This document shows positions 34,217-44,943 of a stretch of DNA of 64,000 bases, one piece after another. The notes beneath the pieces were generated by a model. The model worked only from the letters and a program-made list of their open reading frames with translations. It ran no database searches and was not told where the DNA came from. The position numbers and the translations under genes are program-made. The DNA is from Ramlibacter terrae (GTDB lineage: Bacteria; Pseudomonadota; Gammaproteobacteria; Burkholderiales; Burkholderiaceae_C), in NCBI GenBank assembly GCA_013127575.1, contig CP053418.1, positions 3,658,001-3,722,000 on the forward strand, given 5' to 3'. Every line of letters starts with the position of its first letter. Position 1 is the stretch's first letter.

Positions 34217-35037
34217 ATGCATGCCGTCTTCCGCTTCTCGCTCCCCCTGCTCCTCGCCGCCACGCTGGCCCCTCGCGGGCGCAGCCGATCGAGGAAGTCC
34301 CTTTCATCACCTCCCCCGACAACGTCACGCTGGAAATGCTGCGCGTGGCGAACGTCGGCCCCGCCGACCATGTGATCGACCTCGGCTCCGGCGACGGCCG
34401 CATCGTCATCCGGCGGCGAAGCGCTTCGGCGCCACCGGGCTGGGCGTGGAGATCGACCCGAACCTGGTGCGGCAAAGCCGGCGCCATGCGCTCGACGCCG
34501 GCGTGGAGCCGCGCGTGCGGTTCCGGAGCAGGACCTGTTCAAGACCGACCTCGCGCCGGCCACCGTGATCACGATGTACCTGCTGCCCGAAGTGAACATG
34601 GCGCTGCGGCCCGCGGTGCTGGCGCTGAAGCCCGGCACGCGCATCGTTTCGCACGACTGGGACATGGGCGACTGGAAGCCCGACCAGACGACGGTGCTGC
34701 CGGTGCCGAACAAGAAGGTGGGCTGGAGAAGTCGAGCAAGGTGCACCTGTGGGTCGTGCCCGCCCGCGTCGAGGGCCTGTGGTGCGGCAGCGGCGCCAGC
34801 CTGCGCGTGGCGCAGCGGCACCAGCAGTTCAGCGCGCGGCTGGTGCACGGCGGCGCCGTGCGCGAACTCGACGGCCGCATCCGCGGCACCGCACTGCAGG
34901 CGAAGGCGCCGGGCGAGGCATCGGTGGACTTGCAGGCGGCGCCCGACGCGCTGCGCGTCACCGGCGGCAGCGGCGCGCTGGCCGCGCTGCAGGGACAGTC
35001 GTTCCGCCGCGCCGCCGGCACCGGCTGCGGCGCCTGA
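34217..35037 (+). CDS. Exported SAM-dependent methyltransferase-like protein, frameshifted in assembly
   Basis: N-terminal signal-like stretch (MHAVFRFSLPLLLAATLA), then a class I methyltransferase domain: VIDLGSGDGRIVI (motif I), GVEIDPNLVRQSR, ITMYLLPEVN and GTRIVSHDWDMGDW. The C-terminal 90 residues are a separate beta-rich region. Breaks near 34270 (C run), 34413, 34526 and 34725 are inferred, the last three as CCWGG losses. A methyltransferase with a signal peptide is unusual because SAM is cytoplasmic. Proteins of this layout are common in Burkholderiales and uncharacterised. The DMT transporter starts 4 bases after the stop. Confidence 0.75.
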
Positions 35038-35041
35038 TCCC

Positions 35042-35951
35042 GTGAACTGGTGGTGGATCCCCATCGTCCTGTTCGGGGCGCTGGCACAGACGGCGCGCAA
35101 TGCCGCGCAGCGCTCGCTCGTGGCGCAGGCGGGCACGCTCGGCGCGACGCTCGTGCGTTTTCTCTACGGCATCCCGTTCGCGGCGGCGCTGGTGCTGCTG
35201 CTGCACGCGCTGCCCGCCACCACGGCGCCGGTGCCGGCCTTCGGCGCCGGATATTTCGGCTGGCTGATGCTCGGCGCGCTCGGCCAGCTCGCGGCCACCG
35301 CGTTCCTGCTGGTGGCCATGAAGCAGCGCAACTTCGTCATCGGCGTGGCGTACTCCAAGACCGACGCCCTGCAGGTCGCGCTGTTCGGCTCCCTTTTCCT
35401 GGCCGAGCTGCCGGGATGGGTGACGCTGCTCGCCATCGCGCTGGCCACCAGCGGCGTGCTGCTCCTGTCGCTGCCGGCCAAGGCATCGCTCACCGGCGGC
35501 GCGCGCACTGGACCAGCGGCGCCGCGCTCTGGGGCCTCGCCTCGGCGCCGGCTTCGCGATCTCCGCCGTCGGTTACCGCGGCGCCGCGCTGCAGCTGCCC
35601 GGCGTGCCGGCGTGGCTGATCGGCGCGTGGGGCGTGCTGTTCGCGCAGACCGCGCAGAGCCTGCTGCTCGGTGGCTGGCTGGCGGCGCGGTCGCCCGCTT
35701 CGCTGCGCGCGACGGTGACGGCGTGGCGGATTTCGCTGGTGGCCGGTGGCGCCGGCGCGCTCGCGTCGCTGTGCTGGTTCACGGCTTTCGCGCTGACCAC
35801 CGCCGCCAACGTGCGCACGCTCGGCATGGTCGAAGTGGTGTTCAGCTACCTCGTCTCCCGCAGGCTGCTGCGCGAGAAGCTGGAGATCGCCGAACAGGCC
35901 GGGCTGGCGCTGGTCGTGGTCGGACTGCTCTGCCTTGGGCTCCAGCTCTAG
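35042..35951 (+). CDS. EamA/DMT-superfamily transporter, frameshifted in assembly
   Basis: GTG start, MNWWWIPIVLFGALAQTARN. About ten membrane helices in two EamA halves (FLYGIPFAAALVLLLHAL, FGWLMLGALGQLAATAF, WVTLLAIALATSGVLLL, then LWGLASGAGFAISAVGYRG restored, and AGLALVVVGLLCLGLQL). Two deletions, near 35504 (CACTGGACC for CACCTGGACC) and 35541, shift the frame. About 303 residues. Family members export or import metabolites, often amino acids. Substrate unknown. Confidence 0.85.
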
Positions 35952-36014
35952 TTCCGGCTGCGTCCTACACCCCGCCGGCCGCGCCGGGGAGATTGAAGCC
36001 TTCGGAGGTTTTCG

Positions 36015-36377
36015 ATGGCGACGACAGACACCACGCCGGAAAGGCAGCAGCCCTTCACCCTGTACGCGGCCCGGGGCCGCCTCTACGCCAGCAATGCGGC
36101 GCAGAAGCTGATCGACCTGGGCGAGCTGTCGCAGCAGGGCGACCAGTGGCGCTACCTGCTCGATGGCAACAAGCAGGCCGGCTCCGGCTTCTTCACCGCC
36201 GAAGAGGCCCTGCGCGATGTCGGCGGCAAGATCCGCTTCCTCTACCTCGATGGCCAGTTCACCGCCGTCGCCGACGCGCGCGACAACCCGGAGCTGGACC
36301 TCGCCAACGCCGCGCGGCTCGACATCACGCTCGACGCGCTGGCGCCGGGCGAACCCGCCACCGACGCTACGGTCTGA
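36015..36377 (+). CDS. Hypothetical soluble protein (120 aa)
   Basis: ATG 36015 with GGAGG 6 bases upstream; the frame is intact. Mixed alpha/beta sequence (FTLYAARGRLYASNAAQKLI, DQWRYLLDGNKQAGSGFFTA, KIRFLYLDGQFTAVADA) without signal peptide or membrane helix. No recognised domain. Its 3' end overlaps the convergent ligD by 11 bases. Codon use is native. Confidence 0.75.
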   Translation: MATTDTTPERQQPFTLYAARGRLYASNAAQKLIDLGELSQQGDQWRYLLDGNKQAGSGFFTAEEALRDVGGKIRFLYLDGQFTAVADARDNPELDLANAARLDITLDALAPGEPATDATV

Positions 36378-38251
36378 CGGGCGCGAATCCCGGCAGCAGC
36401 TTCATCGCCCCGGCAAGCGACTGCTTCTTCTTCCAGTAGCCGGCCCACGGGTCGGCCTTCAGCTTTTCCAGGCGCTGCGGCGCCGTCACGATGTTCCAGT
36501 GCGCGCCGCCGGTGAGCGCCGGCAACTCGTCCCGGGCGATGGGCATGGAGACAGCGAGCCCGGGCCGCGCGCGCGCCGAATAGGCTTCGGCGGTGGACTG
36601 CACCCAGCCGTTGCGCAGGTAGTCGATGAAGATGCGGCCGACGCGGTTGCGCGGCCCCGACTTCGCGACGAAGCGCTGCGGGATGGTGCGCGCCATGTGC
36701 TGCACCACCGCTTCGGTGAATGCCTTGACCGTCTCGTAGTCGTGTTGCGGCCGCACCGGCACGAACAGGTGCAGGCCCTTGCCGCCGGTCGTCTTCAGCC
36801 AGCTTTCCAGCCCCAGCTCCTGCAGCAGCGCGCGCACGAGCAGCGCGGCCTCCTGTACGGGGCCACGCGACGCCGTCGCCGGGATCGAGGTCGAACACCA
36901 GCCGGTCGGGCTTGGCGATGGCCGCGTCGGTGGAGTTCGGTGTGCACCTCCACCATCCCGAGCTGCGCCGCCGCGACGACGTCTTCGACCGACGTGAAGG
37001 CGATGGCCGGGTCGTGGCCGGGCCACAGCGCGGGATCGGTGCCGCGCAGCCCGCGCATGCCCTCGGGATGCTGCTGGAAGACCATCGGCTGCTCGATGCC
37101 CAGCGGGGCGCGCTTGATGTACGCCGGCCGGCCCGCCAGGTGCGGCAACGCCCGGGGCGCGGCCTCGGCGTACCAGCGCACCAGGTCCAGCTTGGTCAGG
37201 CCGGTGGAGGGATCGATCACGCGGCTGCCGTGCGTGACCTTCAGCAGCGCGTGCTTCGCCGGCGGCGGGGCCTTGGCAGCTTGCGGCCGCTCGCGTTCGA
37301 CGGCGTGCGCCGGCTTGTCCTCGCGCAGCCCCTTGAACGACGCGTGGCGCAGGCTGCCGCCTTCCGGCCATTCGTTGTACGTGACCTCGCACACCAGTTC
37401 GGGCTCGACCGGGTCGCATGCCGGTCGTGCCCCGTGGGCCCGGCGAACGGCCGCTTCTTGCGCGCCATCGCTTCGAGCCGCTGGCGCAGCGCCGCCGACA
37501 CCACGCCGGTGAAGCCGGTCCCGACCTTTCCCGCGTACTGCAGCGCGCCGTCTTCGTCGCGCTGGCCGACCAGCAGCGCGCCGATGCCCGAGGGCCGCGC
37601 GTCGTCGGGCCGGTGAAGCCGCCGATCACGAACTCTGGCGCTGCACGCACTTGAGCTTGATCCAGTCGTCCGAACGCCGGTGCACGTAGGCCGAGCCGCG
37701 CCGCTTGCCGATCACGCCTTCGAGCCCGAGCCGGCACGCGGACGCGACGATGTCGGCGGCGGCGCCGGGCACCTCCTCGGCTGAAGCGCAGCCCGTGCGT
37801 TTCCTTCAGGGTGGACTGCAGGAATGCGCGGCGCTCCTCGACCGGCACGCGGCGCAGGTCGTGGCCGGCGCAGTACGGCACGTCGAACAGGTAGAACACG
37901 ATGGCGTCGTTGGCGCCGCCCTCGATCGCGTTCTGCAGCGCGTTGAAGCTCGGCTTGCCGCTTTCATCGAGCATGACGATCTCGCCGTCGTACCAGCCCG
38001 GCGGCACTGGCGGCGGCCAGTTCCTTCTTCAGAGCCGTGAAGCGCTCGGTCCAGTCGTTGCCGCGGCGGGTGATGATGCGCACGTCCTTCGGGCCGCCGA
38101 TGCGCGCCAGCATGCGGTAGCCGTCGAACTTGATCTCGTAGATCCAGTCGCCCGGCAGTGGCTTGTCCACGAGGGTGGCGAGTTCGGGCTCGAGCGCCTC
38201 GGGCAGGTCGGCGGGCACGGCGCCGGGCGGCGGAACGCGGCGGGTTGCGAT
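36367..38251 (-). CDS. ligD: DNA ligase D (ligase-polymerase form, no phosphoesterase domain), frameshifted in assembly
   Basis: The N-terminal half is an ATP-dependent ligase with YEIKFDGYRM (adenylated Lys), YDGEIVMLDESGKPSF and EGVIGKRRGSAYVHR. The C-terminal half is the archaeo-eukaryotic primase-type polymerase of LigD: LVFDLDPGDG (metal Asp pair), KTTGGKGLHLFVPV and NRVGRIFIDYLRNG. LigD works with Ku in non-homologous end joining. Five breaks (near 38008, 37758, 37629, 36945 and 36868, several of two bases) restore to CCWGG; two more fall in G or C runs (37433, 37604). The start is unclear: AGGAG lies 7 bases before ATC 38251, while GTG 38218 is the first usable standard codon. No room remains for the usual 3'-phosphoesterase domain. 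Confidence 0.85.
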
Positions 38252-38294
38252 GGCAGGGCTCCTGTTTCGAAATCGAGTGTGGAATGATCGGGCG

Positions 38295-39689
<1,395 letters not shown>

Positions 39690-39780
39690 CGCCCGGCCCG
39701 TGCGGTCCTACACGCAATGGGCATGGACACGCACGGCGAGGGCCGGTACAACGAAGGACCATCAGGCGGAGAGCATCACC

Positions 39781-40094
39781 ATGTCCTTCGGCACCCTCCT
39801 GTACCGCTACTTCTTCTTCGGCTGGCTGTTCAAGGACGTCAACCGCGGCAACCTGCTCGAGCGCGCGGCCGCGTGGCGCCACAACCAGGCGCAGGCGCGC
39901 TGGCTGCCCACGTACATGAAGCGATGGACTGGTGCGCGGTGCTGTTCTACCTGCTCGGCGGCCTGGCCGAATTCGTCGCCGGCGCGCCGGGGGTGTCGGT
40001 GCTGTTCTACGTGCCCAGCGCCTTGAGCATCCCGGTCAACGCGGTCATCGCGGCGGCGTGGGTCGGCTTCAAGGTGCTGCCGGCCCAGGTCTGA
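39781..40094 (+). CDS. Small membrane protein of unknown function, frameshifted in assembly
   Basis: ATG 39781. Aromatic-rich N-terminus (MSFGTLLYRYFFFGWLFKDV), a basic loop (LERAAAWRHNQAQARWLPTY), then two hydrophobic stretches (CAVLFYLLGGLAEFVAGA and LSIPVNAVIAAAWVGFKVL). A base is missing near 39929 (GGACTGGTGC for GGACCTGGTGC). About 104 residues with the last 26 bases overlapping the convergent LysR gene. No family recognised. Confidence 0.65.
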
Positions 40095-41031
40095 GCTCGG
40101 CGCCCTCCACCTCTTCCAGTCCCATCCCCGCCACCGTGCGGCGCGCGTGCTCGACCCGGTGGTCGAGGAAGGCGCGGGTGCGCGCCGGCATGAACTGGCG
40201 GCTCGGCAACGCGGCCACCAGGCTCAGCCGGTTGGTGATCCATGGCGCCAGCACGCGCTGCAACTGGCCGTCGCGCAGCATGGGCGCAATCAGGTCGACC
40301 GGCTGGCTGCTGATGCCGGCGCCATGCACCGTCGCGCGCAGCAGCGAATCGGTGTGGTTTGCGGTCATCACGGCAGGCACCTCCACGTCCAGCTCGCGGT
40401 CGCCGTCGGTGGGATCGATCAGCCGCATCGCGCGCAGCCGCACGCCCGGGGTGCGCAGGCGCAGGCACCGGTGCTGCGCCGGGTCGGCCGGGGTGCGCGG
40501 CTCGCCGTGCCGCTGCAGGTAACCGGGCGCGGCGCAGAACACCGCTTCGCTGTGGAGGATGGTGCGGACGATGGCGCCCGCATGCACCTGCACCAGCCCG
40601 TTGAGCACGGTCAGGTCGTAGTCCTCGACGTTCGGGTCGGCGATGTCCTCGACATGGATGTCGAGCACCACCTGCGGGTAGCGCTGCTGGAATTCCGCCA
40701 CCGCCGGCGCGATCATGTGCGTGGCCACCACCGGCAAGGCGAGGATGCGGACCGTGCCCGACATCTCTCGGGTGTGCGCATGCGCCATCGCGTCGGCCTC
40801 GTCGATGTCGCTCAGGATCACGCGCAGCCGGCTGAGGTAGCTGTCGCCCGCCGGCGTGAGCGACAGCCGCCGCGTGGTTCGCTGCAGCAGCCGCACGCCC
40901 AGGTGCTTCTCGAGGTCGCTCACCAGCCGCGTGACCATGGCCGGCGCCATGTCGAGCTTGCGGGCCGCCGCCGCGAAGCCCCCTTCGTCCACCACCTGCT
41001 GGAACACCCGCATCGATTGAAGTCGGTCCAT
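40069..41031 (-). CDS. LysR-family transcriptional regulator
   Basis: Intact, 320 residues. N-terminal winged helix (MRVFQQVVDEGGFAAAARKL, LDMAPAMVTRLVSDLEKHLG) and a type 2 periplasmic-binding-like effector domain (SGTVRILALPVVATHMIAPA; AGISSQPVDLIAPMLRDG). It is divergent from the DUF4148 gene across an AT-rich 117-bp gap. LysR proteins usually control the divergent gene, but DUF4148 proteins are common and numerous, so the link is only suggestive. Confidence 0.9.
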   Translation of the reverse strand: MDRLQSMRVFQQVVDEGGFAAAARKLDMAPAMVTRLVSDLEKHLGVRLLQRTTRRLSLTPAGDSYLSRLRVILSDIDEADAMAHAHTREMSGTVRILALPVVATHMIAPAVAEFQQRYPQVVLDIHVEDIADPNVEDYDLTVLNGLVQVHAGAIVRTILHSEAVFCAAPGYLQRHGEPRTPADPAQHRCLRLRTPGVRLRAMRLIDPTDGDRELDVEVPAVMTANHTDSLLRATVHGAGISSQPVDLIAPMLRDGQLQRVLAPWITNRLSLVAALPSRQFMPARTRAFLDHRVEHARRTVAGMGLEEVEGAELRPGPAAP

Positions 41032-41148
41032 GGCTTGATTATTAACGATTACGCAATTCCAGCTTGACGATCGGGTGGTTTTTTGATGATTCGGTTAGCA
41101 ATACAGTCACTCCATCGCTTCCGACATCAACCCCTGAAAGGACTCACC
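41032..41148 (+). promoter_or_regulatory. AT-rich divergent promoter region (LysR / DUF4148)
   Basis: This stretch is strikingly AT-rich for the window (GATTATTAACGATTACG; GGTTTTTTGATGATTCGG). TTGACG at 41064-41069 could be a -35 box for the DUF4148 gene, with only a weak -10 (TGATTC) 17 bases on. The region should hold both promoters and any LysR site; no exact boundaries are claimed. Confidence 0.4.
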
Positions 41149-41509
41149 ATGAAATCGACCCGTCTCCTCCTCGTCGCCGCCCTCGCCACCGCCGGCTTCG
41201 CCGCCCACGCCGATGCGTTCGACGCCCCGGAATTCGCCAAGCCGTTCAACGGCGCCAAGAGCCGTGCCGAAGTGCAGGCCGAACTCGGCCAGTACAAGCA
41301 GGCCGGCGCGAACCCCTGGTCCACGTCGTACAACCAGCGCACCGGCTTCACCAGCGGCCGCACCCGCGCCGACGTCCGGGCCGAGTACATCAACAGCCGT
41401 GACCGCGTCGCCGCCTTCACGGGCGAAGACAGCGGCTCCGCCTACGGCTTCCCACAAGCCGGCCCAAGCTGCCCAGCAGTTCGCCGGCCAGCCGGTCAAC
41501 GCCCAGTAA
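41149..41509 (+). CDS. DUF4148 family periplasmic protein, frameshifted in assembly
   Basis: Signal peptide (MKSTRLLLVAALATAGFAAHADA) is followed by the Burkholderiales DUF4148 pattern (KSRAEVQAELGQYKQAG, TSGRTRADVRAEYINSRD). Two bases are lost near 41446 (TACGGCTTCC for TACCTGGCTTCC). The restored tail is an Ala/Gln-rich segment ending GQPVNAQ. About 121 residues. DUF4148 proteins are abundant small secreted proteins without known function. A terminator follows. Confidence 0.85.
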
Positions 41510-41518
41510 GGCGTTTCC

Positions 41519-41544
41519 GAAAGGCGTCCCGTGCGCCTTTTCTC
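41519..41544 (+). terminator. Rho-independent terminator
   Basis: AAAGGCG and CGCCTTT (7-bp stem) flank TCCCGTG and are followed by TCTC, 10 bases after the DUF4148 stop. Confidence 0.7.
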
Positions 41545-41605
41545 ACGAAGCCCCGCCCGACCCACCCGGTCGCGCGGGGCTTCTGCCATGGGTGCGCAGC
41601 GGATA

Positions 41606-41621
41606 CTGTACGATCATCCAG
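41606..41621. promoter_or_regulatory. LexA-like SOS box before the radical SAM/UdgX cassette
   Basis: CTGTACGATCATCCAG has the CTG-N10-CAG frame of the beta/gamma-proteobacterial LexA box, with one mismatch to CTGT-N8-ACAG. Its last base is the first base of the proposed GTG start. TACGAT inside it could be a -10 box for a leaderless transcript, which LexA would cover. Confidence 0.55.
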
Positions 41622-42894
41622 TGAACCTGAACGACAAGCTCGCGGTGCTCGCCGACGCCGCCAAGTACGACGCCTCCTGCGCCTCCAGCGGCGGCGTCAA
41701 GCGCAACTCGCTCGACGGCCGCGGGGTGGGCTCCAACGAAGGCATGGGCATCTGCCACAGCTACGCGCCGGACGGCCGCTGCATCTCGCTGCTGAAGATC
41801 CTGCTGACCAATTTCTGCCAGTACGACTGCCTGTATTGCGTCAACCGGGTCAGCAGCAACGTGCCGCGGGCGCGCTTCACCATCGACGAGGTGGTGCGGC
41901 TCACGCTCGATTTCTACCGCCGCAACTGCATCGAGGGCCTGTTCCTCTCCAGCGGCATCATCCGCAGCGCCGACTACACCATGGAGCAGGTGGTGGAAGT
42001 GGCGCGGCGGCTGCGCGAGGAGCACGACTTCCGCGGCTACATCCACCTCAAGACCATCCCCGACGCCGCGCCGGAACTGCTGCAGCGCGCCGGCCGCTAC
42101 GCCGACCGCCTGTCCATCAACATCGAACTGCCGACCGAGCAGGGGCTCGGCACGCTGGCGCCGGAGAAGGACGGCGCCGCCATCAAGCGCTCGATGGCGC
42201 GGTTGCGGGTGCACATCGACGATGCCAAGGCGCAGGCGCGCGATGACGCGCGCACCTCGGTGGTGTCGCTGCCCGGCGCGCCGCCCGGCAAGGCGAAGAG
42301 CGAACCCTTCGCCGCCGCCGGCCAGAGCACGCAGATGATCGTGGGCGCCGACGCGACCGACGACGCGACCATCCTCGCCACCAGCGCGCAGCTGTACGGG
42401 TCCTACCGGCTCAAGCGCGTGTACTACTCCGCCTTCAGCCCGATCCCGGATGCGTCGTCGTCGCTGCCGCTGAAGGCGCCGCCCCCGGTGCGCGAGCACC
42501 GTCTGTACCAGCCGACTGGCTGATGCGCTTCTACGGCTTCGAGGCGGGCGAGATCGCGTCCCCGCGCACCGGCGGCATGCTGCGGCTCGAAGTCGATCCG
42601 AAGCTGGCGTGGGCGCTGGCGCATCCCGAGAAATTTCCGGTCGACCTCGATCGCGCGCCGCGCGAACTGCTGCTGCGCGTGCCCGGCCTCGGCGTGAAGG
42701 CCGTCGACCGCCTGCTGCTGGCCCGCCGCGTGCGCAGCCTGCGCGCCGAAGACCTGAAGCGCCTGCACGTGCCGGTGCAGAAGGTGCTGCCCTTCGTGGT
42801 GGTCGCCGACCACCGTCCTGCGCGCGCGCCCGACATGCAGCGGGCCGTGGCGCAGGCGGCGAAGCCGGTCCCGGAACAAGCGGCGCTGTTCTGA
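41621..42894 (+). CDS. Radical SAM protein, putative DNA modification/repair (TIGR03916 type), frameshifted in assembly
   Basis: Starts NLNDKLAVLADAAKYDASCAS, the usual N-terminus of the family (GTG 41621; ATG 41588 would place the SOS box inside the gene). The radical SAM cluster is CQYDCLYCVNR (C-x3-C-x2-C). At the C-terminus a helix-hairpin-helix motif (LLLRVPGLGVKAVDRLLLAR) suggests DNA binding. One base is lost near 42510 (TACCAGCCGAC for TACCAGGCCGAC), which separates the HhH part. About 424 residues. The gene is almost always paired with the UdgX/DUF4130 gene, here 1 base downstream. Confidence 0.9.
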
Positions 42895-42895
42895 C

Positions 42896-44311
42896 ATGCG
42901 GGTGCGGCTGGACCACGAAACCGACCTGGACGGTTTCCGCCGGGAGGCGCGCGTGCTGCTGCAGCGCGGCGTGCCGCCCGAGCACGTGAGCTGGGCGGTC
43001 GGCGCCCACGACGACGACCTCTTCGCCACGGAACCTCCGGCCGCGTTCAACGTCCCCGCGACGAGCGCCGTGTCGGTGCCGGCCGCCTTCATGGAGCTGT
43101 GCCACACCGTGGTGCTGCACCGCGAACCGCAGCGCTTCGCCTTGCTGTACCGGCTGCTGTGGCGGCTGGCGCACGAGCCCGGCCTGCGCCACGACCCGCT
43201 CGACGGCGACATGATCCAGGCGCGCCACATGGCGCAGGCGGTGCGGCGCGACATCCACAAGATGCACGCGTTCGTGCGGTTCCGGCAGGTGGTGGACGGC
43301 GAAGACGCGGACGATCCGCTGCACGTCGCGTGGTTCGAGCCCGACCACCACATCGTCGAAGCCAATGCGCCGTGGTTCCGGCGCCGCTTCGCCAACATGC
43401 GGTGGGCGATCCTCACGCCCGACCGCTGCGTCGAGTGGAACCGGCGCGAGCTGCGCTTTCGCGCGGGCGCGACGCGGGCCGACGCGCCCGCCGCCGACGC
43501 CGGCGAGCAGCTCTGGCTCACCTACTACCAGAGCATCTTCAACCCGGCACGCCTGAAGCTCAAGATGATGCAGAAGGAGATGCCGCGCAAGTACTGGCGC
43601 AACCTGCCGGAGGCGCAGCTGATCGCGCCGCTGGCCGCGCAGGCACAGGAACGCAGCGGCACCATGATCGAGCGACCGCCGACGCAGCCGCTGCGGCGCA
43701 TCCCGGCGCCGGTGCAGCGCGTGCCCGTGGTGGCCTCCAGCGATTCGCTGCCCGAACTGCACGCGGCCACCAACCGCTGCCGCGATTGCCCGATCGGCGC
43801 GCTGGCCACGCAGGCCGTGCCCGGCGAAGGCCCGATGTACCCCGCGCTGATGTTCGTTGGCGAACAGCCCGGCGACCAGGAAGACCTGCGCGGGCGGCCC
43901 TTCGTCGGGCCCGCCGGGCAGCTGTTCGACCGGGCGCTGGCGCAGGCGGGCATCGACCGGCAGGCGGTGTTCGTCACCAATTCCGTGCGCCACTTCAAGT
44001 ACGAATTGCGCGGCAAGCGGCGCATCCACAAGACGCCGACGCAGCTGGAGGCGGATGCCTGCCGCCACTGGCTCGACGAAGAGATCGCGCTGGTGCAGCC
44101 GCGGGCGCTGGTGGCGCTCGGCGCGACGGCCGCCCGCGCCCTGCTGGGCCGGCCGATGGCCGTGATGTCCGAACGCGGCCAGTGGTTCGCGCGCGCCGAC
44201 GGGCTGCAGGTGCTGGTGACGGTGCATCCCTCGTCGCTGCTGAGGCTGCCGCCCGAGCAGCTTCCGGCCGCGTTCGAGCGCTTCGCCCGGGAACTGGCCC
44301 CGGGCAAGTAG
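42896..44311 (+). CDS. udgX: DUF4130-UdgX fusion, uracil-DNA glycosylase superfamily
   Basis: Intact, 471 residues. The first 240 are the TIGR03915/DUF4130 DNA-metabolism domain (QAVRRDIHKMHAFVRFRQV, FEPDHHIVEANAPWFRRRF). Residues about 285-465 form UdgX: CRDCP (iron-sulfur Cys pair, near 297), FVGEQPGDQEDL (motif A), FVTNSVRHFKY, the KRRIHKTP loop near 374, and VTVHPSSLLR (motif B, near 443). In mycobacterial UdgX the His of that loop binds uracil-excised DNA covalently, giving a tight, irreversible complex. It probably acts with the radical SAM protein in a DNA-damage response. Confidence 0.93.
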   Translation: MRVRLDHETDLDGFRREARVLLQRGVPPEHVSWAVGAHDDDLFATEPPAAFNVPATSAVSVPAAFMELCHTVVLHREPQRFALLYRLLWRLAHEPGLRHDPLDGDMIQARHMAQAVRRDIHKMHAFVRFRQVVDGEDADDPLHVAWFEPDHHIVEANAPWFRRRFANMRWAILTPDRCVEWNRRELRFRAGATRADAPAADAGEQLWLTYYQSIFNPARLKLKMMQKEMPRKYWRNLPEAQLIAPLAAQAQERSGTMIERPPTQPLRRIPAPVQRVPVVASSDSLPELHAATNRCRDCPIGALATQAVPGEGPMYPALMFVGEQPGDQEDLRGRPFVGPAGQLFDRALAQAGIDRQAVFVTNSVRHFKYELRGKRRIHKTPTQLEADACRHWLDEEIALVQPRALVALGATAARALLGRPMAVMSERGQWFARADGLQVLVTVHPSSLLRLPPEQLPAAFERFARELAPGK

Positions 44312-44418
44312 CCCGGCCGGTACATCTCCTCACCTGGTTTGCGGGGGCGACTCGTGGGCTTCGCGCGGGCGAAATGTGCGGCGCGCACAGTAGACCCAAC
44401 GAATCAGGAGAACCACCC

Positions 44419-44940
44419 ATGAAAGCGAATGCCATCCTCTGCGCCGCCCTCGTCGGCACCCTCGGCTTCAGCACCACGGCCACCGCCCGGGACCGTGACG
44501 GCCGCCGTGGCGACGGTCCGCGCGCCGAGCGCCGCGACGACCGCCGGAGCGCCGGGAAGACCGCCGCGAAGAACGCCGCGAAGAACGCCGCGAGAACCGT
44601 GCGGAACGCCGCGATGACCGGCAGGACCGCCGCTTCGAGCAGGCCCAGCGCCGAGGACCGCCGGGAAGACCGTGCCTACCGGCAGGGCTACCGCAACGGT
44701 GCATACCAGCAGCCGGGCTACGTGTACAACCAGCCGCGCTACTACGGCAACGGACCGCGCTTCCAGCGGGGCGGCTACCTGCCGTACGAGTACCGCCAGA
44801 ACCACTACTACGTGAACGACTGGCGCTCGCACCGCGGCCTGTACGCCCCGCCGCACGGCCACCAGTGGATGCAGGTCGGCAGCGACTTCGTGCTGGTGGC
44901 CCTCGCCACCGGCCTGATCGCCAACCTGCTGATCCAGTAA
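44419..44940 (+). CDS. RcnB-family periplasmic protein with hidden compensated frameshift
   Basis: Signal peptide (AILCAALVGTLGFSTTATA), an Arg/Asp/Glu-rich middle, and a C-terminal RcnB domain (YEYRQNHYYVNDWRSHRGLY, GHQWMQVGSDFVLVALATG). The reading frame looks unbroken, but bases 44533-44660 translate to an atypical Ala/Lys/Asn/Thr segment. In the neighbouring frame they give repeats of REERREERRENRAERRDDRQ, as expected for the family. A lost base at 44533 (CCAGG to CCGG) and two lost at 44652 (CCAGG to CCG) explain it. RcnB modulates Ni/Co efflux in E. coli; most relatives are uncharacterised. Confidence 0.8.
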   Translation: MKANAILCAALVGTLGFSTTATARDRDGRRGDGPRAERRDDRRSAGKTAAKNAAKNAARTVRNAAMTGRTAASSRPSAEDRREDRAYRQGYRNGAYQQPGYVYNQPRYYGNGPRFQRGGYLPYEYRQNHYYVNDWRSHRGLYAPPHGHQWMQVGSDFVLVALATGLIANLLIQ

Positions 44941-44943
44941 GGG

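Noticed and set aside
41543-44227. An 894-codon minus-strand frame
   Set aside because: Antisense shadow of the radical SAM and UdgX genes.
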